A stretch of DNA of 64,000 bases from Oscheius dolichura (Eukaryota > Nematoda > Chromadorea > Rhabditida > Rhabditidae): contig OW051497.1 in NCBI GenBank assembly GCA_932521035.1, forward strand, positions 1,798,001 through 1,862,000. Reading direction: 5' to 3'. This document shows positions 1 through 12,239 of the stretch, one piece after another (within the stretch, counting starts at the first letter, position 1; each line of letters begins with the position of its first letter). The notes beneath the pieces are model-generated. The model was not told the origin of the DNA. It did no database searches and saw only the letters and a program-made list of their open reading frames with translations. The translations under genes were made by a program, and so were the position numbers.

Positions 1-1992
1 TAAATCTGATTTAATTACCTCTTTTTAAATAAATTAGCGGCAAGCCTACTCGTAAGGTCATTGATCTATTCGAAACAGCTAGTTTTCCTGTGAGCACCCT
101 TTGGTTCCTGGGGTTATAACGTTGGCTGACAACAGAGGATTGTAATCTATCATTTTCCTTCCCAAGAAATCTGGAATGGTATGAGTCTAGTATTATCCGT
201 CGTTTACCCGATGAAGGGATCCCCGTGCAGATCGGATGAATCAAGTTCTACGGAATAATATTGGTTGGCTTTCCGTTAATCTAAATCAAATGAAAACAAT
301 TATGATACCAAACTGTTTCCGACGTGTTCCCACCAAATCGTAAAGATTCTTCCGGGTAATCAATCCGTCATCAGCTCGCTATTCTGCTGTCGTCATTTGA
401 AAAAGACGCGTCTCATCGAGTTTTGCTAAAATCCAAAAAGGTTCAATATTAAAAAAAATAAACCTACAGCTTGGAATAATTTTCTCCTGAAGAAATCAAA
501 GCCAAATCGTTTGGTAACATGGGGCAACCCCTTATGCATGCCAGAAAAGCAGCCTTAACAAGAGCAGAAAACGAACTGGACTACCAAATTTCTTATATTT
601 TATATAGCTATTGATTGAGTAACAATAAATGTGGGGTATTACCTGTTGTTGTGCAAACTGGAAACGAATCAATTGATGTGAACGCTGATCTTTTCTTTCC
701 ATAATCTTCGAGGGACACTTTTGCCATTTGAGCAGATCCTGAAACCATAAATTTACTTTTAAAAAAGTAAGAAAAAAGGAGTTGACAACGAAACGTCAAA
801 AAAGTGATTGAAGGTGTCAAATTATGGACAGGATTACGCCGAGAGCCGCTAATCGAACAAGGCGCCAATATGTTGCGCACGAGATTTACGCAAGGGTAAT
901 TGGGGGTCAACAAGGCGGTAAAAAACAGTACCCGGAAGTTTGCATTTATTCATCTATTTTTAAATAAAAACAATATTTATTCATCAAGCTCTTATCCCAA
1001 AATCATTTCTTTTCATTTATTACGCGAAAAATTTCCTGATCTCGCTCTTTCCGAGGGTTTTATTGCTACGCTTTGTTAGGCTTTGACAATTGCTTCTGCC
1101 ACATATTTTTGGAAGCATTCTCGCTTCAATTGTTATCCAAGTTAGTCGATATTCGAGAGTTATGCTGGAGAACTCGGCCCCTTGTAGAAAGGTCCCATTC
1201 GCGCCTCTTTTGGCTGTCCCCGCGTATTGTTCCCATGAGAAAGGATTAATAACAGCATGCCTTCCTAACCGCATTTTTGTGTTCGATACCTACCCTTAGC
1301 CTCCTTTCCGCTCATCCTGTTCACGTTTTGCTGCTCCAAGTGTTGTAGAATAATAGAAAAACAGAAGATGGATCATTCCAATCGATTGCTCCCTTCAATA
1401 TCGGCCTTTTCTCTTGGGAAAACTGTGAATTATCGTCCTCCTCTCTCACGTCAGCGGCCTCTCGTTTCTCTTGCATGTTCTCTAAATTCTTTATTCAATT
1501 TTTTGATTCTTCTTACGAGCAGCTACGTAAATTCCATTTTGTGCCGTATTTAACGCTATGCAACCATTTGTCTAGACTGCCCAGCCGTGAAACTAGCCTT
1601 TATACCGTTATAAAACGGAAGAATATGGGAATTCAAAAAGATAAGTGCAAATGAAGCACCTATAATCTTGTCTGTGCAGAAATTTGACTGACCTCTACTG
1701 AAAACATGTGGTGTTGTGCCATGTTGACACACACCACAACTGTTGGCAGGCGATAAAAAATACAATAGGCGCCAAAAGTATGCAGAAACTCCGCGAGGGA
1801 AAAGCCACAAGAAACGGAAATATGTGGCGGGGAAGTTGAAGCGCAATCCTGAACGAGATTAGAACATTTCTGTAGAAACCCAGCTAATCTTGTGTAGGGC
1901 ACGCTTATTCTGTTAACCTTTCTCCAAATTGCTTTGCCTTCCTTTCATTATGGTCTCCTCTTCCTCTTTTGTAAACATTGTCTTTTTTCAGC
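1..1992. other. No gene recognised
   Basis: AT-rich sequence with only short, non-conserved open frames on both strands. I see no spliced model, tRNA or repeat I can support. The last 15 bases are a pyrimidine-rich stretch ending in CAG, which looks like a splice or trans-splice acceptor for the next gene. Confidence 0.5.
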
Positions 1993-3420
1993 ATGGCCAA
2001 CGATAGTCAACGCCTTATTCAAGAGACCGTGCTTTCTCTCCTTTTGGAGAAGGGCGCGATGTTCTCCGACAAAGACGATATGAGGACCTTCAACCAAAAG
2101 GTCTACGAGAAGATTCGCTGGGTAAAGCCCCCCAACTACATCAGGACTCATGTCTCCAACGCCCAGAAGCGGATAAAAGTATGTTTTCTGTATTATGTTT
2201 TCAAGTATTTTCTTAGGAAAACCAGCCATTCGACTGGGTCAAGGAAAGCCCCCGCTATATGGAGCAGTTTCGAAAAGCGGCTGCCTTCTTCCAGGGCGGA
2301 GCTCCCCAGGTAATTACACCTAGTCCCGACTATAATTGGCGTATTCCATTTATAAGCTGCCCTTATTTGCCCTTTGGTCCGGCGTTTATCAGATTACTTT
2401 CCAGTTGCCCATGATGCCAAGAAAGGCAGGAAGAAGAACCACCCGGCTGATCCGGAAGAGTACCCCGCAGCCTGCTTCCCCGTCTCTTCCCCTGCCTCTT
2501 CCACCCCAGCCGGCTCCCCTGGATGTCGTCGACCGGGATGCCCAGACAGTGCCCGGCAACGGCCGGAAGAGAAGGACAAGCCGGCAAGTTGCTCAGCAAG
2601 ATGCCCTGCACGGATCGTCTTCCGGACCCTCCATGCAAGGGGATGCCGTCGACGACGAGGAGAAGCCGAGGACTGGCCGCCAGCCGAGAAGAACTCGAAG
2701 GGTATCCCGACAGTCTCCTTCCTCTTCTTTGTCTTCGCCTCTTCTCCGCACTCCATCGCGACTCCCTTCCCCGCTCCCAGCAACCCAGATCCCATTGAAA
2801 CACTACGACCTGAACAAGATCATCGCCGATGCGGCCGCCCGTGCTGATGGCCCAGTAGTGGTGCTTCTTTTAATATTACTTTAAAAATAGAACATTTTAG
2901 GTCCCAATTTTGGAAGGCCTCAAGGCCGTTTTAATCGCCAGAGAGGCCCTGAAGTCTGCTGTCCGCAGGGCCGGCCTCAAGATGGAAGATCTGTCGAAGG
3001 TACGCTTGGAATTATTTTTCTTTTCTTTTATGGTTTCAGCGTCCGGTCGCCGTCTCGGGAACCAGAAGCGGGCCACGAAAGGCGTGCTCCGTGAGGATCA
3101 TGGAGGGGAACATAAAGGACCTCAAGAAGACTGCCGAATGGAAGGAAAACAAGGCACGATACGTAAGAACCCCTCAACGTGCACAAAAAACGAAGTAATG
3201 TTTAGCAGCCAGTTCTAGCCGCCTTCGACAAGTACAAGGAAGAGCATATGAAAGCGCTTGGAGCTTTTTTTGCGGCCGGGAAAGATGAGGACGACTTTAA
3301 AGTCGACCTGGTAGGGCTTATATTAGTCTTCAGTTATCAATGGTTCAGAATGTGCCCGCTCCAGACGAGGGCCTAGGTGTGCACCTCATTCTTGGCCGCT
3401 TCAATTCGGCGATCATCTAG
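1993..3420 (+). CDS. Unrecognised 375-residue protein, Pro/Ser/Arg-rich middle
   Basis: Seven exons in phase 0: 1993-2178, 2217-2309, 2405-2854, 2901-2999, 3040-3162, 3206-3310 and 3349-3420, all with GT-AG introns of 38-95 nt, giving about 375 residues. The ATG follows directly on a TTTTTTCAG acceptor, which suggests trans-splicing. The N-terminal 90 residues look helical and charged (starts MANDSQRLIQETVLSLLLEK, later KPPNYIRTHV). Residues about 95-240 are a low-complexity Pro/Ser/Arg/Lys region, and the C-terminal 130 residues return to helical, Lys-rich sequence. I recognise no family; there is no signal peptide or TM segment, so a nuclear or cytoplasmic protein is likely. The basic, Pro-rich middle would suit a nucleic-acid or scaffold role, but that is guesswork. 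The model is coherent because all six junctions keep frame to a single stop. Confidence 0.65.
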
Positions 3421-4345
3421 AAGATACGAATGATGCCGAATATATTGCCCCGACAAGCTTTAAAAAGAGGTGCTCGTGTTAAAGTCAAATTTCTTCAAAT
3501 TTTCCGTTGAACAGCTGCAATTCTAATAAATAAACATATTTCTGACTATTTCTTGTGAAACATGCTGGAAACAATCTATAAATAGGTGAATTTCCATTGA
3601 ATACAATTTTCCGTAGTAGTGGAAGGGGTTTAATAAGAAATGCCATGAGTCACACGACTAAATTTGCCAGACTACCTGCTCTGAAGCTTAAACACTGCCC
3701 CGGCAACCTTTAAGTAAAATATTACAGGATGATAAGGTATTCTAGTGCCAAAAGATCTTCTTTCTTTACAAAGCATCAGGAAATAGTGACGATTTTGGCA
3801 CTTGGCCAATAATGCCTCACCGCGATGCAAAAAGAGCGCAATTTGTGCGAAAAAGTCAATTTCTTACTCAGGCATTGGTTTCTCTTGATTTTTTATATAA
3901 AGGTGTGGAAAATTGCGTAGAACTCGATAATAACAAAACTTCCGTCTGAAATTTTCGTTTGGTAGTAGAAAATTCGCATAATTTGAGTATTGGTCGGACG
4001 CGACGCGGTCGCGACAGCGTGCTGGACGCCGCCGAATTCGAAACAGCCGCGAAGGAACTGGCAACGAAATGGCATTTTAGAAGGGGTGTTCACATTAATT
4101 GAAGTCGAAACGCAATAAAACTGAAATGAACTAGATATATTTACTGAAATCACAAATAAAATCATGAGAGTAATGCTACAAACGTTATTTTTACCATTCT
4201 CTGAAGAAAATACAGTCAAAATAATATTTCGTTGCGTTTTTCTGTTACCCTGCATCTCGATCTTCTCATTCCTTCTTTGTACCGGTCTCATCCGACAGAA
4301 AACGCCCACTAAAGTCATTTTTATCCGTTGAAAGTGATATGTTCC
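3421..4345. other. Intergenic, nothing recognised
   Basis: Short overlapping open frames only. Nothing here has splice signals or family resemblance that I can support. Confidence 0.4.
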
Positions 4346-5960
4346 TCACGTAGCCATCCTCTCGAAGTCCTCGAAGCTGTAACTGGCCCTGCGCTGTTCC
4401 CTGTTGAGCTTTTCAAAGAACAGGACCTTGCAAAGGTTCTTCCCACAACTGTCAGCGAATTGAACTTTCTTTATGGCTGGAGGAGTATCGAGAAGTTTGC
4501 GGAGAGGCCGGCCAAATTCCTCGACCGGTGAGAGGGTCTCCTTCGCGTCTTCGTACTGATCGTCGTCGCTTAGGAGGTCGTCATAGGACACAACTAAATA
4601 AGTTGATAACTCTAATAATTGTTCGGGAGTACCTCTAGTTAGGACAATTCCTTTCCTTCCCAACAATGAAGAGAACCGAAAAGCTTGAGCCGAATCGAAG
4701 ATCTTTATGTCTTCACTGGGCAATTCTATAACTTAAATTGTACAATAAACCGACTAGGAACGTATTCATAAGTTACACATTTATCGAAATTCCCACCCCG
4801 GCGAATATCCTCCAAAATCTTCTGTAACTCATTCAGGCATTCGGTAATCTTCTTTTCATCCAATGTCTTGTCTTTCCCAATGCTGATAGCCACTTCTAAA
4901 CCAAATTACATAAACAAATTGTAGTATACTTTTAAGAAGTTCCTTAGCATCCAATCTCAAACTAAGAGCAGTCTCGGCTAAGTAATTTGAATCCGTCTGG
5001 GCACTCGATTTTCGTCTCAATGAGAGGACGGGAGAAAGGCCCAACTGTGGCGCAGGGCAGTACATAATCTCTTCTCCGTTTGTTAACTCCATGTACTCTA
5101 AACAAGCAGCAAACATGACTAAAGGAAGAACATAGGAGCTAACCTCTTCCACAATAGACATCCTGAAGCTTCGTGAACAGTTCCTGAACATGATGGTCGG
5201 CCCAGTCGGGAACGGAGCGATTCGAAAGCGTTTTTCCTTATCTATGCCTGATTGAAGCTAACCTCGATGAACTTTTCAAATCCCTGCTTGACCATCTTTA
5301 GAATTTTCCCGCTTGACTGGCGATTTTCCTCCGTATTCATCAAGAATTGCCCGAGATACGCTTCCACGTAGCTTTCAATGTGACGTTCCTTTTCCAGTTC
5401 GGTTTTATAAGGTGTCATGTGATAGATGGCAGCTACGTACGCAGTAAAGGTTCGTCGGTACCAGTAGTTCAGCGTGTCGTTGTTGAACATTTCTGAAAAG
5501 GCGAAGTAAACTAGATAAACAAGGACTCGAGGGTCCTGATCTCTGTCTCTGGCTCGAACATGTTTAATAACACAATTTTTGAAAGGCATACAGGAGTTTT
5601 CGCCTAGAAGGTAACAGAGAGCCTGCCAAGAAAGCATTTGGGTTATTTCGAAAGATATTTCAACTAATTTGGAAAGAAAAACGCTAAGAATTATATAATA
5701 TCCACGAGATCTTCAAGGCAATACAAAAACGTACCAGACGAGAGATGAAATGATTTCGCCTCGTTTGTTTATGAAGTCCGAGCTCATTAACCGAGTCAGG
5801 TCGGCTAAAGGGCACCGTCAATCAGTGACAACCTCAGTCACATGAAACAAAAAGATGGGGTTCACCTACTAATTTAATAAGCTGAGCCGCCCACGAGAAC
5901 GTCTGATTACTTTCTAAGAAGAACTTCGTATATATGGAACACGCTGCAGGGATAGTTGAT
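4346..5960 (-). CDS. Unrecognised helical protein, 5' end uncertain
   Basis: Minus-strand gene with seven phase-consistent exons readable from about 5960 down to the stop at 4346. The exon from 5960 starts after a TTTGTAG acceptor and lacks an ATG, so at least one upstream exon is missing from my model; an ATG at 6028 could supply it. The protein has a long helical part (KHVRARDRDQD, then FSEMFNNDTLNYWYRR, then GKILKMVKQGFEKFIE), a middle with CPAPQLGLSPVLS, and a C-terminal half carrying DDLLSDDDQYED, ending FEDFERMAT. There is no signal peptide, TM segment or known motif. The shape, stacked helices and then an acidic region, resembles HEAT/MIF4G-type scaffolds, but I cannot name a family. 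A helical, acidic-tailed gene of similar character lies at 15.6-16.5 kb. Confidence 0.6.
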
Positions 5961-7151
5961 CTACAAATAGAAGTATTACGCACTGATAAAAAGCCACGAG
6001 GCAGTTTTCTACATTCATTACCCTTCAAAAGGGGAATTAGTCCGCGAGAGAGGTGATCTGAATAAACTTTTACGCATCGTTGAAGAGGGCAAAACTTTTG
6101 TCATTGTTTCAAGTACTTAGCAACCGTTTTTAGCCATCGTGACGATGATCTTTCCTGGTACATGTTGGTATTCTGATTAAAATATAAAATACCTGAACTG
6201 GAAACCCGCTGGTGGTTCCATTGCCGCAAAACGGGCTCAAAAAACCGATTAGTAAATGGTTCTAGTCGTTATTAAAAGAAATTTCCTTTAATAGGGATTC
6301 CTGTTGATAGTAGGTGTTGGAGAGCAGCGCATACTTCGGACAGTCGACCACTAAGCCGCCCCCTTTATCTCTCAAGCTGTTTCAGTGTCTGTCACTCCCT
6401 TAAAAGTTCTGCCATTGCCTCCAACTCTATTTATTTCCCGTTTTTCATATATATGTTTTCAGTAGAGATCATTTATTAGAAAGAACATCACCAACAACAG
6501 TGCATAAAAAAGCAATTACGACGAATGCAGGAATGAATGACAGAGAAACATTGAAGTATAGTCCGTTTCCAGTACACTCCCGCTCCACTGATTGTTCATC
6601 TGTAGAGATGCCCCCTTGGTAGTGCTTTTTAAACTTCATGAGAGGTTCTTCCTCTTCTAATTATTACTCTTCCGTTTTGAGGTTTCTAAATATACGGGTG
6701 GTACTTCTAATCCTTACGGATTGGTTCTGTTCTTCTGTAATGATGTCTCTTCCTCTGATGGGGGTGCCTAAACTTCTTGAAAGGTACATTAACTGGTTAC
6801 TGTTGGTTCTCTCAGATTTCTTGCTTTTACCGGCCGTGGCTGCGTGTCATTCTGTGGCTCCCTTTGATGACTTGGGCACAGGTTTTCATGACCTACTGGC
6901 TTAGCCTTCCAGCAACACTTCCCTCATGCTCGGCCAATAGACTTTTTGCCCTATGAGGTCGTGTGGGGTATCATTCGGCAGCATTTTTCAAGAGGAGCAC
7001 GGTGCCGTGGTTGATAATCCTGGAAAATCATCGTATGGCACGCAGTAAACAAATAACCAAAAATGGATTAAAGCTGTTAAGGCTTTGGAGATTATCCCCA
7101 GGGTCAAAAATATTCATTTCCCTCTTCAGTTCGGCTTCTTTTTTTCGCGAA
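5961..7151. other. Region without a resolved gene
   Basis: May hold the first exon of the gene at 4346-5960 (an ATG on the minus strand at 6028). An 88-codon open frame at 6638-6904 has no splice partners and I treat it as chance. The last 60 bases lead into a CCTCTTCAG-TTC leader that matches the 5' leader of the microprotein genes. Confidence 0.35.
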
Positions 7152-7332
7152 ATGGTCGGTTTTTTATTTCCTCTTGCTTAGCTACTTTTAGTCGTGTTTC
7201 AAATGCTGTTGCCATTGTGTTATGGGGGGCCTTCTCTGTTTGCTGATGAAAAAACGGAAGAGAAAGCTGAAGAAGCGGCAGAAGAAGACAGCCAAGAACA
7301 AGATGAGCTGTTCGACTTCGGACTCTGAGTAA
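7152..7332 (+). CDS. Basic microprotein, family member 1 (ATG-only first coding exon)
   Basis: Coding exon 1 is just the ATG (7152-7154), followed at once by a 37-nt intron (gtcggt...tttag) and exon 2 (7192-7332), for a 47-residue protein. It begins MSCFKCCCHC, has a short hydrophobic stretch (VMGGLLCLLM), then a strongly basic run (KKRKRKLKKRQKKTAKNK) and ends SCSTSDSE. The Cys cluster next to the hydrophobic stretch could be a palmitoylation site at a membrane, and the basic part could bind nucleic acid or acidic lipid; both are inference. The leader (CTTCAG then TTC, about 25 nt before the ATG) and the T-rich 3' flank match members at 25.8 and 50 kb, which is why I accept such a small gene. 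The donor is not ideal (gtcggt). Confidence 0.5.
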
Positions 7333-7878
7333 AGATTGTTACCCTGCTCTTTGTTGTTTTTTTTCGTGGTCACTTGTCTTTAGTTGTCTTTAATCTCTAC
7401 TTCTTAGAGTCTTTGCTCAGTTTGTTCAAGTTAATTTCACTTCACTTTATACTTCTACTTCTATTCCTCTGACTTTGTTTGGCTCCTTTTAAAAGACGTT
7501 TTTAGGGTTAAACCGTGTTCAGTTTCAAGTGTACAGGAAACTGTGCCTTCTGGCATCTACAAGAAAGGACGACTGGGCTGATATCCGTAGAAGGCCGACG
7601 AGAACGTGATTCGTAATTACTCTACAGGAGCAGAAGCACTCTCCGATCAAGAGAAGAACCGCTCTCTTTTTGCCTCGAACTTTTGTCGGATTGGTGCAAA
7701 CAAACGAACAATGCCGAGCAGACTTCTGTTTTGATTGCAGTTGTGTCTGTGTTCCACCTTATCATATAGCATTTACCCCCTTTCTTATCTGCCCACGCTT
7801 TCCATTTTTTACAGGCGCCAAAAAGTCTGAGCCATAAGGAACAATCTTTACTATTTACAGTCATTCTATTCTAAATCA
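7333..7878. other. 3' flank and spacer
   Basis: T-rich sequence including repeats of TTTAGTTGTCTTTAATC, resembling the 3' flank of the other microprotein genes, followed by unassigned sequence. Confidence 0.35.
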
Positions 7879-8827
7879 TCAGTTCCTCGTAGCTTTTGTC
7901 AAATTCAGAATTGTTGTCACCAGTGACGTAACATCCTGTTGATTAAATTCACTTGAAATAGGGGCAAATGTACTTGAAATCGACTGAACGCCTGTTTTTC
8001 CTGAAAAAGATCTACTTCTGGAATTTAAAAGGGATCGCACCATTGAGGGAGGCCCCAACGATGAACTTGTATAGACTTGTGTCGAGGGGATCCACGAACA
8101 CATTATTAGCGCAGTGAGCGAAGTCGCTGCCGCTTCTGAATATCATTGGTTAAGTTTTATTAGATGGAACCTGCTCTCCAGAGAAGAAGACCAGACAATC
8201 TCTACCTATGTTATCCAAATTAGGCGAAACTCCTGGATTCAGGCCATCCTGTGCCCTAAATGAATTTAAATTTATTACACGGGTCTTTCTTACGAGCAAA
8301 CATCGAAGGGGTATTGTTGAGGTAACGGAAGGACAGGCGAAATCCTTCGTTGAAAGCTGTTTTCATCTCGGATGTAGCTGTCGTAAATGATCATATCAGA
8401 CATTCCGGCATTACTGTCCCCATAAGGAGCTAAATCAGCCCCAAATATCACTCCAGGAGTGGCGTAGAGTTGACTCGCAACTGTGTTCACAAAGGCGCGC
8501 TGCTGTAATTAAGGTTTTATAAAGAGTTTTACTGCAAGGTAGACGGAATTTGCGGATTCATTTCTAGAACTTCCAAGGTAGAGCCAGTCAAGAACAAAGA
8601 CGCAGTTTAAATTAGCTGAAAACGCCAATGACAGAGCCTGGACAGACCCACTCGATGATGGGGAAGTGGCAATCGCTTTCTCAGCAACTGCGGCAGCTGT
8701 TCTGGTATTCCCTCCATCAGTAGAGCCTGATGGGAAGGGAAGTGTCGAAGTTCCTAAATATATGCTTATTACTAGGTAAAGAGAGCTACAAACCTAATAA
8801 TCCAGAGAGAAATAGAACAGTTTTCAT
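7879..8827 (-). CDS. Secreted VWA-like protein, tandem relative of the 9.2-11.4 kb lectin
   Basis: Starts at 8827 with a signal peptide (MKTVLFLSGLLG) interrupted by an intron, as in the lectin genes of this window. A Ser/Thr-rich linker follows, then a degenerate von Willebrand A-like fold: LNCVFVLDWLYLGSS (first strand; the MIDAS DxSxS is replaced by DWLYL), QLYATPGVIFGADLAPYGDS, GRDCLVFFSGE, then DPLDTSLYKFIVGAS and a helical end LTKATRN before the stop at 7879. Almost the same domain forms the C-terminal half of the neighbouring gene at 9155-11430, but here the two CLECT domains are absent and the gene has its own signal peptide. It is probably extracellular and may act as a stand-alone ligand-binding or partner domain. 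One exon junction near 8.1-8.2 kb is not firmly resolved. Confidence 0.6.
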
Positions 8828-9154
8828 TGTGGAGACGAGTGTCAAGACAGCTCCCGTTGAGACTTTTAATGGACCGAGATAACAAAGAAATGTTGTGACT
8901 ACACCGATTCTCTCACATTGTCAACATTCCGAGAATTGTGACTGTGTGGCCTATCTCGCCTTATCGACAGACGAATGTGTCCGTTGATTAGAAAAACAAC
9001 CCTGACAACACAATTCGCGAGTACTACTATGATGGGGGCTAGACCGGAAACGCATTATTGGGATTCTTATCACAGGGAGTCATTCTTCTTTCGCTTTTAG
9101 AGATGTTGCGAAAAGACTGGGGCACAAAGAACAATCTTTATAAACTTGAATCAT

Positions 9155-11430
9155 CTAATTTCGTGTAGCTCTGGCCAAATCCAGAATTGCAGCCACCAGG
9201 GATGTAGCATCTTCTTGACTGAATTGGTTTGAAATAGAGACGGTTGTATTAGAAATTGATTGAACGCCAGTTTGACCTGCAAGGTAGCATTCCTTTCAAA
9301 ATGAAATAAATCATACCAGTGAGGGAAGCGCCAACAATGAACTTGTACAGGCTTGTGTCAAGGGGATCGACGAAGGGATTACTGGCGCAATTGGCGAAAT
9401 CTGTGTCACTTCTGAATGTTGATAAATGTTTGTACGCCAAGTAAACTAACTCTCCGGAGAAGAATACGAGACAATCCCTGCCTATCTTATCCAAATTTGG
9501 AGAAACTCCAGGATTCAAGGCGTTTTGGGCGCTAAAATTGCGGTCACAATATAGCAAAAGATGGAATTACAAGCAAACATCGAATGGGAACTGTTGAGGT
9601 ATCGGGAGGACAGTTGAAAGGCTTCCTTGGAAGCTGTTTGCATTTTGAATATAATTGTCGAATAGGACAATATCGCTCATTCCGGCATTGCTGTCTCCAT
9701 AAGGAGCCACATCTGCTCCGAAAACTAATCCTGGAGTGGCGTAGAGTTGGCTTGACACAGTGTTCACAAAGTCACGCTGCTATAACTCAGAAATTAGAGA
9801 TTTGTAAAGAACTCTACAATGAGATAGCTGGCGTTAACGGATGCATTAGTCGAGCTTCCAAGATAAAACCAGTCGATAACAAAGACACAATTGAGACTAA
9901 CTGAAAAATATGTTGCTACCTATTAGAAATGCTCACTAGGCGTTGGGGTGGTTTCTGCGGCTAGTGTAGTGAAGGTGCTGGTACTATAAGTAGTTGTAGC
10001 TACCGATGTGCTTCCTGAAAAGTGATAATTGCAAACAATTTTACAATTTTAAAAATAGATTCCCATTAATTATAAATCAGTAGAAGATAGAATTAAGTTT
10101 GTTGCAAACCATAGCAGAGAATTATTCATGTTCTGTTCTAATTCCTTACAAATTACCTTATTAAATAGTTTGTATTGGCACATTTTTATAATATCACCGT
10201 AGCCGGCTTCTAGAAATAGAAAAATGGGAATAAAGTTGTGCGTGCCATAATTGTGGAAGGATTTAGCTAGTGTTTTGAACAGACTTACCAGTAGTTCCCG
10301 CAGTAATTGGAATAACCTCTGTGCTATCTGTAAAACTAGTATTACACAAGAATATCATAAAGTTCTCTCTGTGAGACCCAGGAGTAAAGATCTACACAAA
10401 CCATGTTTGCAGACCGTTACACCATAATTATTGGAGCAAGGGGTGCTGATCCATTTTCCACTGGGAACGTTACGTTCTCCATTGACCATTGATACACACT
10501 TGTCTATAGGCTTTTCGTAGTCTGAAAGAAAAGCAATTGCTACAGTAGACATGTCAATAAAGGCCTATAGAGTGCATTTTCTTTTAGTGCTCACCGTAAT
10601 TCATATAATCAATCATAGTTTTATCAACCCACGTCCCATTGCTCTGAAGTCCAAGGAAGAGTGAACTGCTATATCCAGAGTAGTGGATAACCATCCCGCT
10701 TATAAATGCATTTTCCTAAAATCGCTTTTCTGGAAGCTTCAAAACATCGTACTCCATCGGAATGAATAGAAGTTTGGGTATAGTGGTAAGCAGAACAGGC
10801 TGAAGCTGCCTCTCCAATGGTGTGGGCATCCGTGATCCGGTAGCACTTTCCACGAAACACTCCACTAGTTGGAGCGTCGTTTCCAAAATGACAATATGGA
10901 ACTGAAGCTGGTATGGCTTAGAAAAAGCCGTGCCCCTACCGTCTATGTCAGGGGTGTACTTGCAACCGTAGCCATTGGCAACATTTGAGCAGTCAGCACT
11001 GCGCCACTTCCCGCTATTAACATCCATGTAAACACAGGGACCATTTTGGATGTTTGGATTGCCAATGTCGAAATTGTGGTAAGAAGAAGACGTCATTGGT
11101 TTTCCATTGTCCCAAACACAAGAGTCACTCGAATTCTTGACACAAGTCAATCCAAGCCACATCATCGTGTAAGACGCTTGCCTGGCGAATTTGGTGTTTT
11201 GAAAGGCGTTCGGAATATCCGGGACGTAGGCATTGTCCTCGGCACATTGTTGGTAGGCAATATTCCTTTGAGTAGTGCCCCACCTACCCTGCCACATATA
11301 ACAGCTGCCATCTCCTTCATCAGTATAGCCCGGTGGGCAAGAAATTGCACAAACTCCTGAAGAAGGAATGTATCGACGAATTAATAAATCGAAGACCTAA
11401 CGAAATAGATAGGAGTATGAGAAGCTTCAT
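9155..11430 (-). CDS. Secreted C-type lectin, two CLECT domains plus VWA-like C-terminus
   Basis: Starts at 11430 with a split signal peptide (MKLLILLSISLG, intron, VCAISCPPGY). The first CLECT domain contains MMWLGLTCV, CVWDNGKPM, GPCVYMDVNSGKW and the closing GYGCKYTP. The second starts at PYCHFG and GKCYRITDAH and runs through LFLGLQSNGTWVD, a Cys at KCVSM and the ending VPSGKWISTPC / VTVCKH. A Thr/Ser/Pro linker is broken by small introns. A degenerate VWA-like domain ends the protein: NCVFVIDWFYLGSS, DVAPYGDSNAGMSDIV, GRDCLVFFSGE, DPLDTSLYKFIVGAS, stop at 9155. No canonical EPN or QPD sugar-binding tripeptide is visible, so calcium-dependent sugar binding is doubtful. Such worm lectins are secreted, often from the intestine, in immunity or reproduction; that is family knowledge, not shown here. 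Confidence 0.72.
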
Positions 11431-11857
11431 TGAGAAGAAGGTGCCCGACCAGTGAAGCTGTTAAGAGGTTCATAAGTCGAGATAACAAAGAAAGGGTATG
11501 ACTGTGTCGGTTTAAACAGCCATTAACGCGATTATTAAAAGGGTGTCGCTGTTGTTTTAGCCGTTAAAGATTATCGAGCCCCATTGATGTGAAGAGCAAA
11601 AAAAATCAAAGCAGCCAGCCCCACCGTGGAGTAGTTTTGCAAAGATATTGTGGGATTCTAGTGTTCGACTCTGTTGCCTTATCTTTATAAGCCGTTGGCC
11701 CACACCTGACAGCTGAAAGAGGCCATAGATAAACAAGATACAGCCATAGACAAGTTTAGCCCTTGTCGCAAATATCAAGTAAGCAAATGATTATCTACAA
11801 CAGTTTTATTCCGAAATGCCGAGTAGGAGCACATGAGTATTTTTTGTAAAAGAGGAG

Positions 11858-11956
11858 TCAAGCCACACTGGGGCCGAATGGCCTTCCGAACTCGTCTAGC
11901 AATTTCATCATTTTCTTCTCAAGTTCAACATTGTTGGCACGCATTGGGGGCATTGT
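11858..11956 (-). pseudogene. Terminal exon relic related to the 13.9-14.8 kb secreted protein
   Basis: After an ATTATTTAG acceptor the minus strand reads 32 codons to a stop, including VELEKKMMKLLDEFGRPF. This resembles the last exon of the plus-strand secreted protein at 13891-14779 (IRDEQVRLLEEFGRTM). Upstream, around 12.15-12.22 kb, a frame with PCSDIPFMPIESWF may be the preceding exon, but I cannot assemble a full gene. It is either the 3' end of a diverged, inverted paralog or a pseudogene. Confidence 0.3.
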
Positions 11957-12239
11957 CTAAATAATTAAAATGAAAGGAGATAGGGAAATAGGACGGCTAT
12001 ATCGAGGGGAAAAATTGAACTGAGAATGCCAAAAGCGAAATCTCATTTTGAAAAGCAGTTTTTTCTTATAAAAGCGAGTCCTTTTGCCAAGTTTTTGACG
12101 GCTCCGTGTGCTCAAAAATACTAAAAAGCTTTCGGTTACATTTTTAGACTGTGAGGGCTGGATTCTAATAAACCAGGATTCTATGGGCATGAAGGGGATA
12201 TCTGAACACGGTGGAAGCATCGTGCTCCAAGGAAAATGA

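Noticed and set aside
2363..2803. Long minus-strand and alternative plus-strand frames in the GC-rich exon of the first gene
   Set aside because: The chosen frame links to six further exons in phase 0; the others have no partners and arise from the GC-rich composition.
6638..6904. 88-codon hydrophobic frame on the plus strand
   Set aside because: Looks like a membrane protein but has no neighbours or start context; the reverse strand gives equally arbitrary fragments.
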